From Doryteuthis pealeii (Eukaryota > Mollusca > Cephalopoda > Myopsida > Loliginidae): a stretch of DNA of 64,000 nt. Positions 20,662 to 32,640 of the stretch are shown here, piece by piece. The first letter of the stretch is position 1. The number at the start of each line of letters is the position of its first letter. The stretch spans positions 78,266,696 through 78,330,695 of the forward strand of contig CM042151.1 of NCBI GenBank assembly GCA_023376005.1, given 5' to 3'. The notes under the pieces are model-generated. The model was not told the DNA's origin. It searched no databases and saw only the letters and a list, made by a program, of their open reading frames with translations. The position numbers and the translations under genes are program-made.

Positions 20662-21004
20662 TTGAGTCCTTGATCGAGACCCCTGAATAAGACCATGGGG
20701 GTTCTGTTTACTACATAAGTACAATGGTAAAACAGTCCAACTATTTCTGAGATATATGTACACAAGTTATCTATTCTTTAAAAAAGGTAAAAGGTAGAGT
20801 CCTCACTCTTTTAAATAGAACAAATATCAATGTATAATTTTTTCACTGATAATCTAAAAGAAAATTACATTTTATATACAACAGAGTAAAGACCTTGAGT
20901 GAGACCCCTGAATAAGACCATGGGGGTTCTGTCTACTACATAAGTACAATGGTAAAACAGTCAAACTATTTCTGAGATATATGTACACCAGTTATCTATT
21001 CTTT
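20662..21004. repeat. 110-bp direct duplication flanking a repeat fragment
   Basis: GAGACCCCTGAATAAGACC and ACATAAGTACAATGGTAAAA begin copies of about 110 bp at 20662-20775 and 20892-21004 with few differences. Between them lies a piece (20783-20885, AAAAGGTAGAGTCCTCACTC) of the F4 foldback family, found again at 25872-25975. Confidence 0.7.
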
Positions 21005-22884
21005 GTTTTAAATTTATGAGTGTGAGCCAAAAAGTTCATATGTTGTCATATCTGCAGCTGATAATTTTTCACCCATGGGATTCAAGCACTGCAACACTGA
21101 TGGAAGAAGTATGTGGACTGCAAGGGGACCGGGGCTATGTAGAAAAATAAACCTCATTTGGCACATTTCCTGGTCAGCCTCTAAAATTTTCAGCTGACCC
21201 TCATGTTTGAAGTTTATACTGACATAATTTTCTCTTACTCCTTGCCTTGCTGAATTTAAGTATCTTTCTTTGAAATTAATCTAAATGTTTGAGATATAAA
21301 CTGCTAGTATTTTTCTTTTATTCTTTTGTGAGTGTGTCGGAGGGGGGTATCTATTATTATACTAAAGCTGAAAAAAATCAATCTTTGTCTCCTAAAACTT
21401 TTTTTACTTTTTAGTTTAATTACATGAAAGTTATACTAAAATATTCCTTAGTTTTAGGATTGAATTATGTTTGAAAAAAAATTCCATTTTAATTGGTTCT
21501 AATTAGTCGTAATTTGCAATTAAGTCAAAAACTTACCTGTCTCTTACTTGACATTCTGCCTTTCACTTTCACCCTCTCTATGTATGTCTTGATTACCTCC
21601 TCGTTATATATGTTAGTTTCTCAGTGAGCATAAAGAGAATGAGATATTGGTGAGTTATGAAACATATTTGTATGTTATGTTTCATAAACAGTGAGCCAGG
21701 CCAAAATCTTAGCTCTTAATAAATTTATATTAGGTCAAACGTTCCCTTTCTTAGAAATCTTACAAAAGGATTGTAACATTTTTGATTTTTTAATTCACCG
21801 GTTGTATACATTTATTTTAATTTGCTTTGCAAATTCACTTTTCCCTAATACCAATTATCTATCCAGAGCTCAATGGGTGACCCAACAGGTCATGTTTTGT
21901 CTAGTATACTACAAATACTTTTATAAACTTTGTAAAGAACATCTTTATTATACAAGTTCCAGTACTTTATAATGAAAATTGATAACTGTCCAGGTTTTAG
22001 AGGCTTGGTTGGAAATTATTATAAGCCTCAATATAAAAATTAACTGAATAATAATTATATTAAAAGATTCTTATGAAATCATCTAAAACTTATTTTCATG
22101 TACATGGCATTTCATTGAAAATTATTTCATTAAATTTCATTAAATTCATTAAATTATTTCATTAAATTTAAAAAGCATTTAAAAATAAAGAAACAATTTT
22201 AAACTAGGAATGTCAGGTCAAGATTATATGTAATTTGTATGCATGTCGCTATAGTCTTTAATCAATCACAAAAAGGAAGAAGCACCAGCTCCATATTCTA
22301 ATGATGAAGTAAACTTAATTAAAACAGTGAACTTCAAGTAATATAGCGATTAAAAATCTATTATATTTAAGCATTTTCCTATTCTGTGCATTGAAAATAC
22401 AATATTCAACAAGTCTGATTCCACTTGAAGATACTTCATAAAGAATGAAATGTTAAAACATGGAACAAATGAGATTGACATTTCATTCTCAAGTTTATCT
22501 ATTGTTGTATTGTTGAGCTATGTAAAATTATATTTTAAGTTGAATGATTTTTGTGAAATTCATAATTATTCAGGTTATTTTTAGAATTTGAAGTTTGTCC
22601 AACCATATGTGTATTTCGCATATCACTTTATTAGCATTTTTCAGAAAAGTGGTGAATTCTGTTTACCTTATTTATTTCCACATAAATTTATGAAACTATT
22701 ATTGTGGCAGTATTCACTTATTTGCTAATTAATCACTGAGCAAACAAGTGAATACAGCCCAAATTTTTTTCATTCTCTAATTTTTTTCAAAGCTTCTTAA
22801 TGTAATAAAGTTGTAACAAGAAATCTAATGGTACTTATTGATATTTTTGAGAAATTGTAATTTCACTTTAAATATATGCTCCTA

Positions 22885-23130
22885 CATTTGGGGCGCTGGT
22901 GGTTGTCATCAGTGATGTTATCTGCATGGGTCATTGGGAAGTTTCAGGTCTTCCAACATCAGACTTCCCTCGCCATGCTGACCCTATCAGAGGTGATCAG
23001 ACTCCAATACCCCCACCAACATTAGATGCTAAAAGACGTTTGACTTTTTATTCTTTTGGACGATTGTAAAATTCTAATCCCACACATCTGATTGGCTGGC
23101 ACTAACAACCAATCAAATGCATGGCATATT
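22885..23130 (+). repeat. Repeat R9, copy 1
   Basis: ACATTTGGGGCGCTGGTGG, GAAGTCTGATGTTGG-type text (inverted) and GATTGGCTGGCACTAACAAC match 60680-60915 in the opposite orientation over about 240 bp. No reading frame. Confidence 0.65.
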
Positions 23131-23182
23131 TTGTTCAAAATCATTGTTGTGTCATTAAACATTTATGTACAAATCTATGAAT

Positions 23183-23284
23183 GGGGCCAGTTTAGCTCAG
23201 TCGGTAGAGCACCTGCCTAGGAATCGTTAGGTTCCTGGTTCGATACCGGTCCCACCAACTTAGCATATGAGTAGCACAGATTGG
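23183..23284 (+). mobile_element. SINE-1 head, 3'-truncated
   Basis: GGCCAGTTTAGCTCAGTCGG and GGTTCGATACCGGTCCC give good pol III A and B boxes. The anticodon stem does not pair as in a functional tRNA, and SINE-1 body text (AGCATATGAGTAGCACAG) follows, so it is a SINE and not a tRNA gene. Confidence 0.75.
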
Positions 23285-24039
23285 ATACACCTGAAGATAC
23301 TTCATAAAGAATAGAATGTTAAAACATGGAACAAATGCATATACATTTGACATAGTGTAATTTTTTAGAACAATATTTAATGTAAATTTTGTTTTATTTA
23401 TGCTTAATATAAATCTTTCAGGTAATTTTGGTCTCAGATAGATTTTGCTATTTTTCATTGTTAATTTTACCTTAACCTTAATGTCCTATACAGCCTCATT
23501 CTACCCAGCCAGAAGTCACATTCATTTTCCTAATCCACCTCAAACGATAGCCTTTGTTTAAATGTAATATTAGACATATTAAGAAGTTTTTTAATTTAAG
23601 GGAAATATATATCTCAGGTAACTTTAAATGAAAAGGCCATTTTTAGCCATTTTTTTAATAAATCCTTATAGGAATGGGGCTCTGGAATTCTCAACAGGAT
23701 GTTAAGAGTTAAGCAAGGTGAAAAAAAGCCACTGTGAAGGATAAATATGACAGAAAACAGTTAAAAAATAGAGATGATGAATGATGTTGCATTTGATATA
23801 AGGAAAAAAAGAGACTGGGAAAAAATTCCAGAGGCGAGAAGTATGAGGAAAGAAACTATCATGATAGAAATGATGAATTCATTTCAATATTTTATTTGTA
23901 AAAAGTAAGATCAACTACTCAGTTAATCTAGCGTTATGTCTAAATATATGTGGACATGGCAACAAAGAACAGTTTCCAAGGAAGTATTTATAGAAAAGAC
24001 AGAAGCAACATTCCAATGATGTGATAGTGATTGAAGCTG

Positions 24040-24480
24040 ACATTATAATTCAGGACCAATAATATTGATGATTCTTCTTCAGATTTTATCAAGAATCTCA
24101 GAGAATACAACAGAAGCAGCAGCAGACCAGATGTGGCATGAATACTCAAAGCAAGGGTTTTTAATTCCTGTTTGGCTTCTTAGGATATCCCATCATCTGT
24201 CTTCAAGTGGATTCCTTATTACCCATACATACTGCTTTAAATCAAAATACAACTTACTTAGACAGGGTAGATATTACTAGGAGTTTTGAGTCAATTTTAT
24301 TGTTTGCTAGTATTTATATCATTCAGTTGTCATGGTAAATATGGCAGGGTGATTTTATAAATGTATCCCCCCCTGCCCACACTGTGTATATAGCCTTAGT
24401 ACCATAACAATGTATGGGGGAGAAGGTATAAAAGATAATTCAAGACCATGATGATATCAGGTAGGGTTGGGCACTAGTAA
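24040..24480. repeat. Block W in locus B intron
   Basis: Matches 54600-55060 in the intron of locus D (AGTGGATTCCTTAT, AAATCAAAATACAACTTAC, CACACTGTGTATATAG, GACCATGATG). Same strand and same relative place, so it is a marker of the shared duplicated unit. Confidence 0.65.
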
Positions 24481-24511
24481 CCAAGAGGGTTAATAATTTT
24501 TTCTTAAATTT

Positions 24512-25090
24512 CTTAATTTTAAAACAATTACCAAAAATCAGGGAATTGTCCAATTTTAATGTAATTTTCACCACTTTATTAATAAACAACTTAATTTTAT
24601 AATGAATAAATTATTTTATTTAAAAACATTGAAAAACAAATATCAGTTCAGAATGTACAGGGAGTCATTTGAAAAAAAAAATCTTCCAATCCCTAATTTT
24701 GACATTTCTAGAAGGATCAAATCCTGAAGAACACGTCAAAAAATAAAAATTCAATATCCAAAAAAAGTGATTTGAAAATTTAAAAGTTATTTTCTTAAAA
24801 CTCAAAAAGAAGTTTTCTTTTCATACTTTTAAAAACAATATTTTTCTATAAATTGATGCAAAAAAAGTACTTTCTCTAATTTAATTGGCCTATTTTTATT
24901 CGCTTAAAAATTTGATAGAGAATTTTAAACATCTGGAAGCATCCATGTCAAAGATGACATTTAGACCATAAATCAAGCTTTAATTAATCTAAAAAGTTTA
25001 AAAATGTGCAATTTTGCACAACATATTTTCTGAGATTTTTACATAATTAAAAATTATTACTAACAATAGTTCTTTTTTGATTACAGATCA
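24512..25090 (+). repeat. Repeat F5 copy
   Basis: Begins ACCAAAAATCAGGGAATTGT and includes TATCAGTTCAGAATGTACAG, a GATCAAATCCTGAA segment and ATCTGGAAGCATCCATG, ending in TTCTGAGATTTTTACAT. Long copies lie at 29895, 42500 and 57885, and a shorter inverted copy at 58790. No protein recognised. Confidence 0.65.
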
Positions 25091-25404
25091 CAAAACGGAC
25101 TGAAAAAGTTCTATCCCTGTCTAACTTGATAAAAGAGGGATTTCCAGTTTCAGTTTGTAACCACCAACTGTATGGACCATCATAGTTTTTTACTTTTAAT
25201 CACACAGAAAATAATAATTTTTTGACATCATGAATATGCATTTATCTCCCTTTAACTCTAGCTTTGCCCAACCCTAGTACTAGGTATAATTAAATCCCAA
25301 TATTTTACATTTAAAAAAACCTTAATACATTAGTGTAAGTTAGGTACCAACTAGTTTTATGCCATAGACATATTTTAAAAAACAATTTAACTCCATAATT
25401 GAAA

Positions 25405-26325
25405 ATAAATTACCACAAAATCAGGGAATTATCCAATTTTAATGAAATTTTCCGTGTTGAATAATCAATAAATAAATTTTAAAATGCATGTTATTTTATT
25501 TAAAAACTTCCTGTTTTTTTTGTTTTTTTTTCAGATCACTTAACTTTGAACCCACCCTTATTTTTAGGGCACAAAATATTGGTGGGGTTATATAAATAAA
25601 AAGACAAAAGACCGAATTCTTTCTTTTGAATTACTGAATGAATGGAAATAATTTAAAATTCTTTAAAATAAATATTACCATTTGTGTCATCTATATCTAC
25701 CTTGAAAGCAACAATTTATATAACTAATTGATAGATAAAATTCATGTAAAATATAAAACACTTAATTTTAAGTTTTATATTTTATATTTTTAGATACAAA
25801 AAATAAATATTCATTTGATAACAAGCTTAATTTATTATTGTTATATAATAATTTATTGAGAATTCTCAATGTAAAAGGTAGGGCCCTCACTCTTTTAAAC
25901 AGAACAAATATCAATGTATAATTTTTTCACTGATAATCTAAAAGAAAATCACATTTTATATACAACAGAATAAAGAAAAATCACAAGATGATTTTTTACA
26001 TATAATTTTCAGATTTTCAGTGTACTCATTTTTATCAAAAGCACTTTATTTTTTATTTATTTATATATTTTGTATTCAAACCTTTGGTCTTTTGGCTTTT
26101 CATTTTCACTGTAATTAGTTTCATTTTTATATAACCCCACCGATATTTTGCACCCCAAAAATAAGGGGTGAGTATCAAAGTTAAGTGACCTGAAAAAAAA
26201 ATTAAATTTTGAAATAAAATAATTGATGCATTATAAAATTTCTTCATTGGCAAATCAATACTGAAAATTTCATTAAAATCGGATGATTTCTCTGATTTTT
26301 GGTAATTTTTTTTTTCAATCAAAAG
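25405..26325. mobile_element. F4 foldback element, about 220-bp arms
   Basis: The left arm (25405-25610) has AATCAGGGAATTATCCAATT, TTTTATTTAAAAACTTCCTG, CACTTAACTTTGAACCC and AAAATATTGGTGGGG. The right arm (26085-26325) carries the same in reverse complement. No transposase frame. Relatives lie at 28425-29195, 47905-48336, 54120-54240, 55535-55590 and 55826-56220. Confidence 0.7.
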
Positions 26326-26535
26326 GGGTTAAATTTATTTTGTAAAATACGTCTATGATGTCACAATTGGTGGTATCTATGTAGATGCGATCGTAACCTT
26401 GTTTATATTTGCAGAGATGTTTGCAGTTTAATTTAAGGACTACTGCAGCAGTAGAATTCCACTAGCCAGCTGACCCTTGACCTTATGAGATGCAGGGTAA
26501 TTTTCTGTGACATTTTTTAGAAAAATATGGGTCTC

Positions 26536-26536
<1 letters not shown>

Positions 26537-26570
<34 letters not shown>
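26537..26570. repeat. (TC)n microsatellite
   Basis: About 16 TC units. Confidence 0.9.
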
Positions 26571-26572
<2 letters not shown>

Positions 26573-26869
26573 CCACCAAAATATGTCACGTGATCAGCTT
26601 AGGCCATATTGAAGGAAGAAACATCAATATCTTTTAACTTTCTTTTTAAAAATCTCACAAAAATAAATAACAAACATAAAGAGTTGTTACAAAGAAAAAC
26701 AGTCAATTCAAAGATCAAATTATCCAATTGGGGAAAAATTATTCACCGTTATGTTGAAAAATAAGTAAAACAGTCCATTTTTGTTTTTTGCTTTTTTCCT
26801 TTTACAACAGGGTCAGTTTCTTTATTGATATTTTTTTAGCAGAATTCTGTATTCATTGTTCTTTTACTT

Positions 26870-27420
26870 AAAAAAAAAAAAAAAACTACCGTAGAGAAAC
26901 TTATCAAATTTTTTTGATATAATTATTCAGACTCTTGTCTTTATAGAAAAAAAGTAAAAATCGTTTTTTGTCGATTTATTTTTTCATATTTCCCAAAATA
27001 AAATAAGCGGGGTGGAAGTAAACCTCGTAAAAATATATATTTCCCCTAATATATTTTAGGAAAAACCTATTTCAAACATATTTTCATCAATAGGTAAGTA
27101 ATTATGGAATTTTTTGTGAAAATTGATTTTTCATAGAATTTTTTTAAAACGCCTCTAGTCGTAATTTGTTTTTGGCTACGTTAAATTTTAATTGATTTAA
27201 CGGTGCGAAAATGTAAACATTGTTTTCGTTCATAATTTTCATTATTTCCCCTAAGCTGAAATAAATTTAAAAAAATCATCATGAGTTTTTTTAATGCTTC
27301 TTCTTTTGAACGGGCAAAAAGTTTTCAAGATAATATTAACCTTCATGCAAGTTTCATTGTGTTAAATATAGGGGGGGGGGGATTTCACAAGGCAAATTGG
27401 AGGTACCTATCTTCTCTGAC
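26870..27420 (-). repeat. Repeat R7, inverted copy
   Basis: Reverse complement of 14190-14760, with GCTACGTTAAATTTTAATTG and ATTTCCCCTAATATATTTTA landmarks and a poly-G run at 27370-27380. Confidence 0.6.
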
Positions 27421-27424
27421 GAGA

Positions 27425-28124
27425 AAAAAAAATCAAACCATTGTTCGATGCAATATGTGAGCAGCAGACAATTTTATCAAATTTGAATAATTATATGAAT
27501 TTCGTAGATTATTTCAAATCTGATGAACCAATTTTTTCGTTAAATTATCCCTACCCACCAGAATTTTGTCAAGAATAAAAAAAATTAAATTACCAAATAT
27601 TTCCGATTTCATTGTCTTGTCATTTTTTTTTTTTTTTGTTTCTCAAAAAAAAAAAAAAAAAGAATGATAAATTAATGTTCAATGTAATATGTACAGACAG
27701 ATGATTTTAATAAATTCAATATTTCACGAAGTTGTTTTATTTCGTAAATTATTTCAGTTCGAATGATCAAAATTTTTGTTTTAATTTTTATCCTATTTTT
27801 ATTACGTTTATTGTTTAAGAAATCAAAAACAATTTCAAATGAAAGATACTATCGGTTTAATAAACCGGACGAAAATAATTTTATAAATAAGATTTTTCTA
27901 GTTTTTCTATCTGTTTATGATAGTATAAAATTTAATAGAATTGAACTAAAATTTCAATGAAATGTAAATGGATTTTTGTCATACGGATTAAACCCGTAAA
28001 ATTAATTCCCTGGGACTGTTTCTTACGACTAACTACTAATACTACTACTACTGCAATGCAACACAAAACAAACGGGGAGAAAAAAACATTTCTTTAGAAG
28101 AAATCAAGAGAACTCGTTACTTAC
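27425..28124 (-). other. Conserved intronic block by the locus B donor
   Basis: Aligns with 56640-57282 (D) and partly 41700-41936 (C): ATTTTATCAAATTTGAATAA, ACCGGACGAAAATAATTTTA, GATTTTTCTAGTTTTTC and ATTCCCTGGGACTGTTTC. The last text lies about 110 bp from each donor. A short frame at 27763-27960 is poorly conserved in D and is not supported as a gene. Confidence 0.55.
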
Positions 28125-28330
28125 TTATTTCTGTTTTCTTTCATCTGATTTGTCTTAAATAAAATAGTGCAAAATTTGAGGGAAATCAGAAGTTATTAAA
28201 CTTTCAATAAACTGATTTTTCTGTGGAATTTTCTTTTAAATAAAAAAGATGTCGGCTTCCTTTAATATTTGATGTGCACTAGTAAAGGGGAATAATTACG
28301 AGAGACACTTGAAATCCAGTTCTAATTTAT
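28125..28330 (-). other. Leader exon 1 of locus B with split upstream ORF
   Basis: On the minus strand the exon ends ATGAAAGAAAACAGAAATAA at 28125 and the intron starts GTAAGTAACG. Joined to exon 2 this reads MKENRNKYELQKRRNELI and a stop. Further upstream TCGTAATTATTCCCCTTTAC matches TCGTAATTACCTCCCTTTAC in C and D; this conserved text may be near the promoter. The transcription start cannot be set from sequence alone. Confidence 0.55.
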
Positions 28331-28424
28331 AAAAGTAGGTACCAACATTTTAACGTCATAGACTTGATTTACAACATCAAATCAACCCTCCTGAATGAAA
28401 AAAAAAAAAAAAAAAAAAAAAATC

Positions 28425-29195
28425 AGAGAATTATCCGATTTTAATGAAATTTTCAGTGTTGATTTATAAATGAATGAATTTTATAATGATCAGTTACTTT
28501 ATTTTAAAACAATCTGATTTTTATCACCCTACTTAATTTTGACCCCTTCCCCCTTATTTTGGGGGCGCAAAATATCGGTGGGGCTCTATATAATTGAAGC
28601 TAATTACAGTATAAATAAAAAGACAAAAGACCGAAGGAGTGATAACAAAAATTTAAATGGAGCAATTTTGGTAGAAAATATGTACCAAAAATTTGAAAAT
28701 TGAATATAAAAAATAAGTATAGAAAATTTTTTTTTGAGATTGTTTTACTCTGCTGTTCATGAAATATAATTTCGTTTTAGATTATCAGTGAAAAAATTAT
28801 ACATCGATATTTTTTCTGCCTAAAAAGGTGGGGCCCTAACTTTTAAACTGAGATATCTTAATTAATTATTACATCACCAATCTAAAGTAAGCTTGTTATT
28901 AAATAATATGTTTTTAGAATCTAAAAATTGAAATTTAAAACTTAAGTTTATGCAATTTATGTTTTAAATGAATTTTATCAAATAATTAGGTATATGAATT
29001 GTTGCTCTAAAGGGTCATATGGATGGAGCGAATGGTAATATCTATTTTAAAGAATTTAATTTTATTTCTATTGAATCAGTTTGATTGAAATGATTCAGAA
29101 ATTTAAAGGAAATAATTCCTTGATTAATATGTTAGGACTGAAAATTTTATTAAAATCGGATAATTTCCTGATTTTTGGTAATTTTTTGTTTATCA
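28425..29195. mobile_element. F4 foldback element with degraded middle
   Basis: The left arm AATCAGAGAATTATCCGATT and AATATCGGTGGGGCTCTATA pairs with a short right arm at 29135-29195 (AAAATCGGATAATTTCCTGA). An inverted F4 internal segment (TTATCAGTGAAAAAATTATA) lies at 28780-28800. Preceded by a 25-base A run (28397-28423). Confidence 0.55.
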
Positions 29196-29894
29196 ATCTG
29201 GAGTACCGTAGTTTTTCGGTCAATTCTTTTGTAAACAAAACAGACAAGAATTTTTAGAGTTTTAGTTTTTCTGTGTGTTTGGAACAAAAAAAAAAAAATT
29301 CATTTAAATAAGATATCAACAAGTTAGTAATTTTTCTGTACATAGTGTATTTAATTTTTTTTTTTTTTTTTTTTTGTTATTGATTTCCAAGAAGAAACTG
29401 TTATAATTTTTTAAAAACTTTTAATTACATTTTCTTTACTTCACTTACAATGTCAGATTTCATAACATTTTAGGCTAATTTAATATTTAAAATGTATTAA
29501 AAATTAATTACATATGTAATATTATTCTGCTTTTTTTCATTGATTTTCATTGTTACAACTTTTCAAATAAAACGGAAATTTGACCTTAATTAATTGATTT
29601 AATTGATCAAAATTTGTTTTTTAAGTGAAAATCAGCACTCATTTTGTTGGTGCTTACATAAAAACAATGAAAACCTTTGTCATTTTTAGTTTATTATTAG
29701 TCTGCAAAATTATGAAATGGAATTTTGAATTTTCTTAATTGTAATCAAGTCTTGTCATTAGTTTTTTATTTTTTTAAGCAATAGTTTGCAAAATCAGATT
29801 TTATAAAAAGTACCCTTTTTTAAATTTTTTCTTTATATAATGTAGGGATGAACACTCTTTGTGAGAGGAAGTAATAAAAACTTTTAAAACTTTC

Positions 29895-30510
29895 TATTAC
29901 CAACAATCAGGGCATTGTCCAATTTTAATGAAATTTTCCCTACTTTGTTCCTTGATGACTTAATTTTATAATAGATAGCTTTTTTTCTTTTTTTTTTTAA
30001 ATTGAAAAAAAAAAAGAAGGTTTTTTATCAATTCAGAATTTTTTTAAAATGTCTAAAGGTCAACCCACCTTTAGTCATTTGAAAAAAAAATTAACCTTTC
30101 TAGAAAGATCAAATCCTGAATAACATATTAAAAAAAAATAATTCAATACCTGAAAAAAGGGATTTAATAATTTAAGTTATTTTCTTAAAACTCAAAAATA
30201 ATTTATGTAACATTTTTTTTCTAGTTTTAAAAACAATATTTTTCTTTAAATTGATGCAAAAAAAAAAGCATTTTTTTTCTGATTCAATTGGACTATGTTT
30301 ATTCACATTTTTAAAAAAATTATTACTGAATTTGAATATCTGGAAGCATCCATGTTGAAGTCAATATTTTCACCATAGATAAAGCTTGATTTAATTTATC
30401 TAAAAATAAAAGTTTAAAAATGCACAATTTTGTGCAACATATTTTCCGAGATTTTTTTATTTATTTAAAAACTCATTACTAATAAAAAGCCTTTTTCTTT
30501 ATGGAAGACC
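29895..30510 (+). repeat. Repeat F5 copy
   Basis: Same order of landmarks as 24512-25090: AACAATCAGGGCATTGTCC, TATCAATTCAGAATT, GATCAAATCCTGAATAACA, ATCTGGAAGCATCCATGTTG. Before it, 29200-29890 is AT-rich with a T run at 29345-29375 and no gene. Confidence 0.6.
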
Positions 30511-30794
30511 AAAGGGACATCAGTTATTACTCTTTTTTTCCAAAATATCCAGGTTTTCACTTTGGGTCCTGAACAACTGTTCACTATACATATTCTTGTT
30601 GTGCTGTTATTTTTGCTTACATGACTTGGTTATACTATGTAACATTTTTGTAGGAAATTTTTACATATGTAGGTGTCCATAACTTTTCCTGAATCATAAA
30701 TTAATATTTATTGATATATTTTGAAAAATAACCTAATAACCTAATTGAGTTATTCTCCTTTTTGCCCATACCTACCTTAATATATGAAGAAATT

Positions 30795-31690
30795 TGATTG
30801 AATTAAATGGCATGTAAACCGAATAGGGTTATTTTATGCCCAGAGGTTATAGAATCAAATGTATTGTATGTTCATATTTACATTTTTTGTGTAGTAGTTT
30901 TTTTGAGATTTTTTTTCTGAATTTTTACTCATGCCCGCATCAAATACAAATGATTTTTAAACATGTCTATTTGACCCATAAACTGGACCTTAAAATGTAC
31001 AACCACTCTCATTGGTTAGTTGGATTCTAAAGCAAGACAACACTTAGATTATTTTAATGCTAAAGATGTTTTATTTATTCTTTTTTAAAACTTATTTTCT
31101 AATCTATTTAACCCATAAATTGGAACCTAACAGGTACTACCACAGATCAGGGTGGACCTGGGAGTAATGGCGATAAAGAGGTACTCCACACTCCCCAAAT
31201 CTTCAGAATTGGAACCTCACCACAAGATACAGTTTAACATCATACCAAGGATACTAAATTCTCAGCTCCTATCTTCTAGGCACACACATGATAAAAGGGT
31301 TGGAGATTTGCCATAAGGGTAATAGGGTCAGTGTTAATGCTTAATCAATGTGATTGATTGGAGGAAGCCTCTGATCCCATATCTTGCCTAAGTGGAGGCC
31401 AAAGTGGAGTGTTGCATGTCATGGACTGTTCAGCCACCAGGATTTGTCCTTAAGTATTACAGGTTACCACCTACAACCAACAGGTGGCCCTATTGAGGGG
31501 GGGGGTCTTCCCTTCTGTAGAGGTACAGTCAGTGTATTCTACAGACCCAGCCAACAGAGCTACTGTCATTTTGGGTCAGAGTGGACTTGCAAATAATGGC
31601 AATGAATAGGTACTCCACAAATCTCTAGAACTGGAGCCTCAACATCAGATGCAGTTTAGTGTAACACCCAGTACACAACTTTTCATATTA
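30795..31690 (+). repeat. F3 repeat, long form
   Basis: Begins near GGCATGTAAACCGAATAGGG and TTATGCCCAGAGGTTATAGA. It then carries TTTGACCCATAAACTGG-type text and GATCAGGGTGGACCTGGGAG, repeated in similar form at 31570 (GGGTCAGAGTGGACTTGC). The same pieces recur at 59440-59660 and 62625-62960. Open frames here (for example 31384-31596) do not resemble a protein. Confidence 0.55.
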
Positions 31691-31794
31691 TTATTCAATT
31701 GTTTTGCATGAAAAGAGTATATACTCTTTCTGTGTGAAGGAAGTCTAGGTTTTTTATAGAAGGAGAGGGAAGAGGAATTCTCAAAGCTGTTTAA

Positions 31795-32342
31795 CTAATG
31801 AGAAGAGAGCCCCTTTGGTTTGAATTCAGATTTTTCCTTCTCCTAGATGGTTGCCATACCAAAAGCCCAGTATGCCCTAGTATTTACCCATAGCCAGTGT
31901 AATGGGTATGGCCAATCTTCCCGACACAAACGGCAAAGAATCGCTTGTGCCATGCACGAGAGACGCGGATGGGACAAGACGGAATTTGCATACAGGGTAG
32001 CCGAGCTGTGATAAAAATGGACAGTCGCTGATACTGTCAGTCAGCAAATAAGCAAGTGGCTGGGACAGAGGTGAAATTCGACGACTGCTGTGTTTTTGGG
32101 TGTTTAACAAAGGAAGTGAGAGGAATGTGCTCAGTTGGTAGATATTTTACTGATGATGAAAGGGATTACTGTTGAACAGACTCCAGTTGGAAAACTTTTA
32201 ACAGCCAGAAGGAGAATAGTTGGATCTGTACCTTTCTCTAGGGTATTAGCACTATGGGAAAAGCAAACAGCTGTGTCCAGTATTTGAACTAGTCTCACTG
32301 TGTCCATTTCCTCTGATGGTAACCATTACACTACACACCTCC
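31795..32342 (-). mobile_element. SINE-2 (antisense), split by a solo LTR
   Basis: 31795-31897 carries TTTTTCCTTCTCCTAGATGG and TACCCATAGCCAG; 32204-32342 resumes with AAGGAGAATAGTTGG, TCTAGGGTATTAGCACTATG and the tRNA-like head ending ACCATTACACTACACACCTC. Only the 306-bp insertion separates the two halves. Confidence 0.75.
31898..32203. mobile_element. Solo LTR, 306 bp, 5-bp target duplication
   Basis: Starts TGTAATGGGTATGGCC, ends AAAACTTTTAACA, so it has TG..CA ends, and is flanked by GCCAG on both sides (31893-31897, 32204-32208). The SINE-2 around it is continuous once the LTR and one GCCAG are removed. It is more GC-rich than its surroundings. The ends suit Ty3/gypsy or BEL/Pao; no internal retroelement sequence is left. 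Confidence 0.8.
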
Positions 32343-32640
32343 ATAAGGGATGTTACTCCTCGAAGAAGATACAATCAGTGTATTTGAGTCCTATGTACAC
32401 TTACAGGGCAGTGAAAAAAAGTTTAACAAATTACAGACCATTACAATATTAAATAAATATTCCATCTGACATATAAAGCTTTAACCTTAGTATTAACCAA
32501 ATTTAAGTCTTTCAAAGAAGCACCCGAATTTCTAGTTTGATTCTAATATCATTGGAACAATATTATGATGCAATCTAATCATAAATAAATGTGTAGGAAT
32601 TACATTCCTTACTTGCCATAGTTTTTCCAGTAGCCACTAG
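32343..32640. repeat. Block Y, unit B copy
   Basis: Matches 43030-43320 (unit C) and 59640-59900 (unit D): ATCCATCTGACATAT-like text, AAATTTAAGTCTTTCAAAGA, ATATCATTGGAACAA and AATAAATGTGTAGGAATT. Lies beyond exon 1 in each unit, so it marks the repeated segment. Confidence 0.65.

Larger units (their letters stand above)
19696..28124 (-). other. Putative intron 1 of locus B (8429 bp)
   Basis: GTAAGTAACGAG donor (minus strand, from 28124) and TTTACAG acceptor at 19696. The first 250 bp after the acceptor (19700-19940) closely match 53350-53560 beside locus D. The intron contains the repeats listed below; 21005-22880 and 23285-24040 are AT-rich with nothing recognised. Confidence 0.55.

Noticed and set aside
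23183..23258. Possible tRNA gene
   Set aside because: Good A and B boxes but a poorly paired anticodon stem, followed by SINE-1 body; other copies show it is a SINE head.
27763..27960. Small gene in the conserved block beside exon 1 of B
   Set aside because: The matching region of D (about 56990-57208) has a different frame and many indels, so it is conserved as DNA by descent and not as protein.
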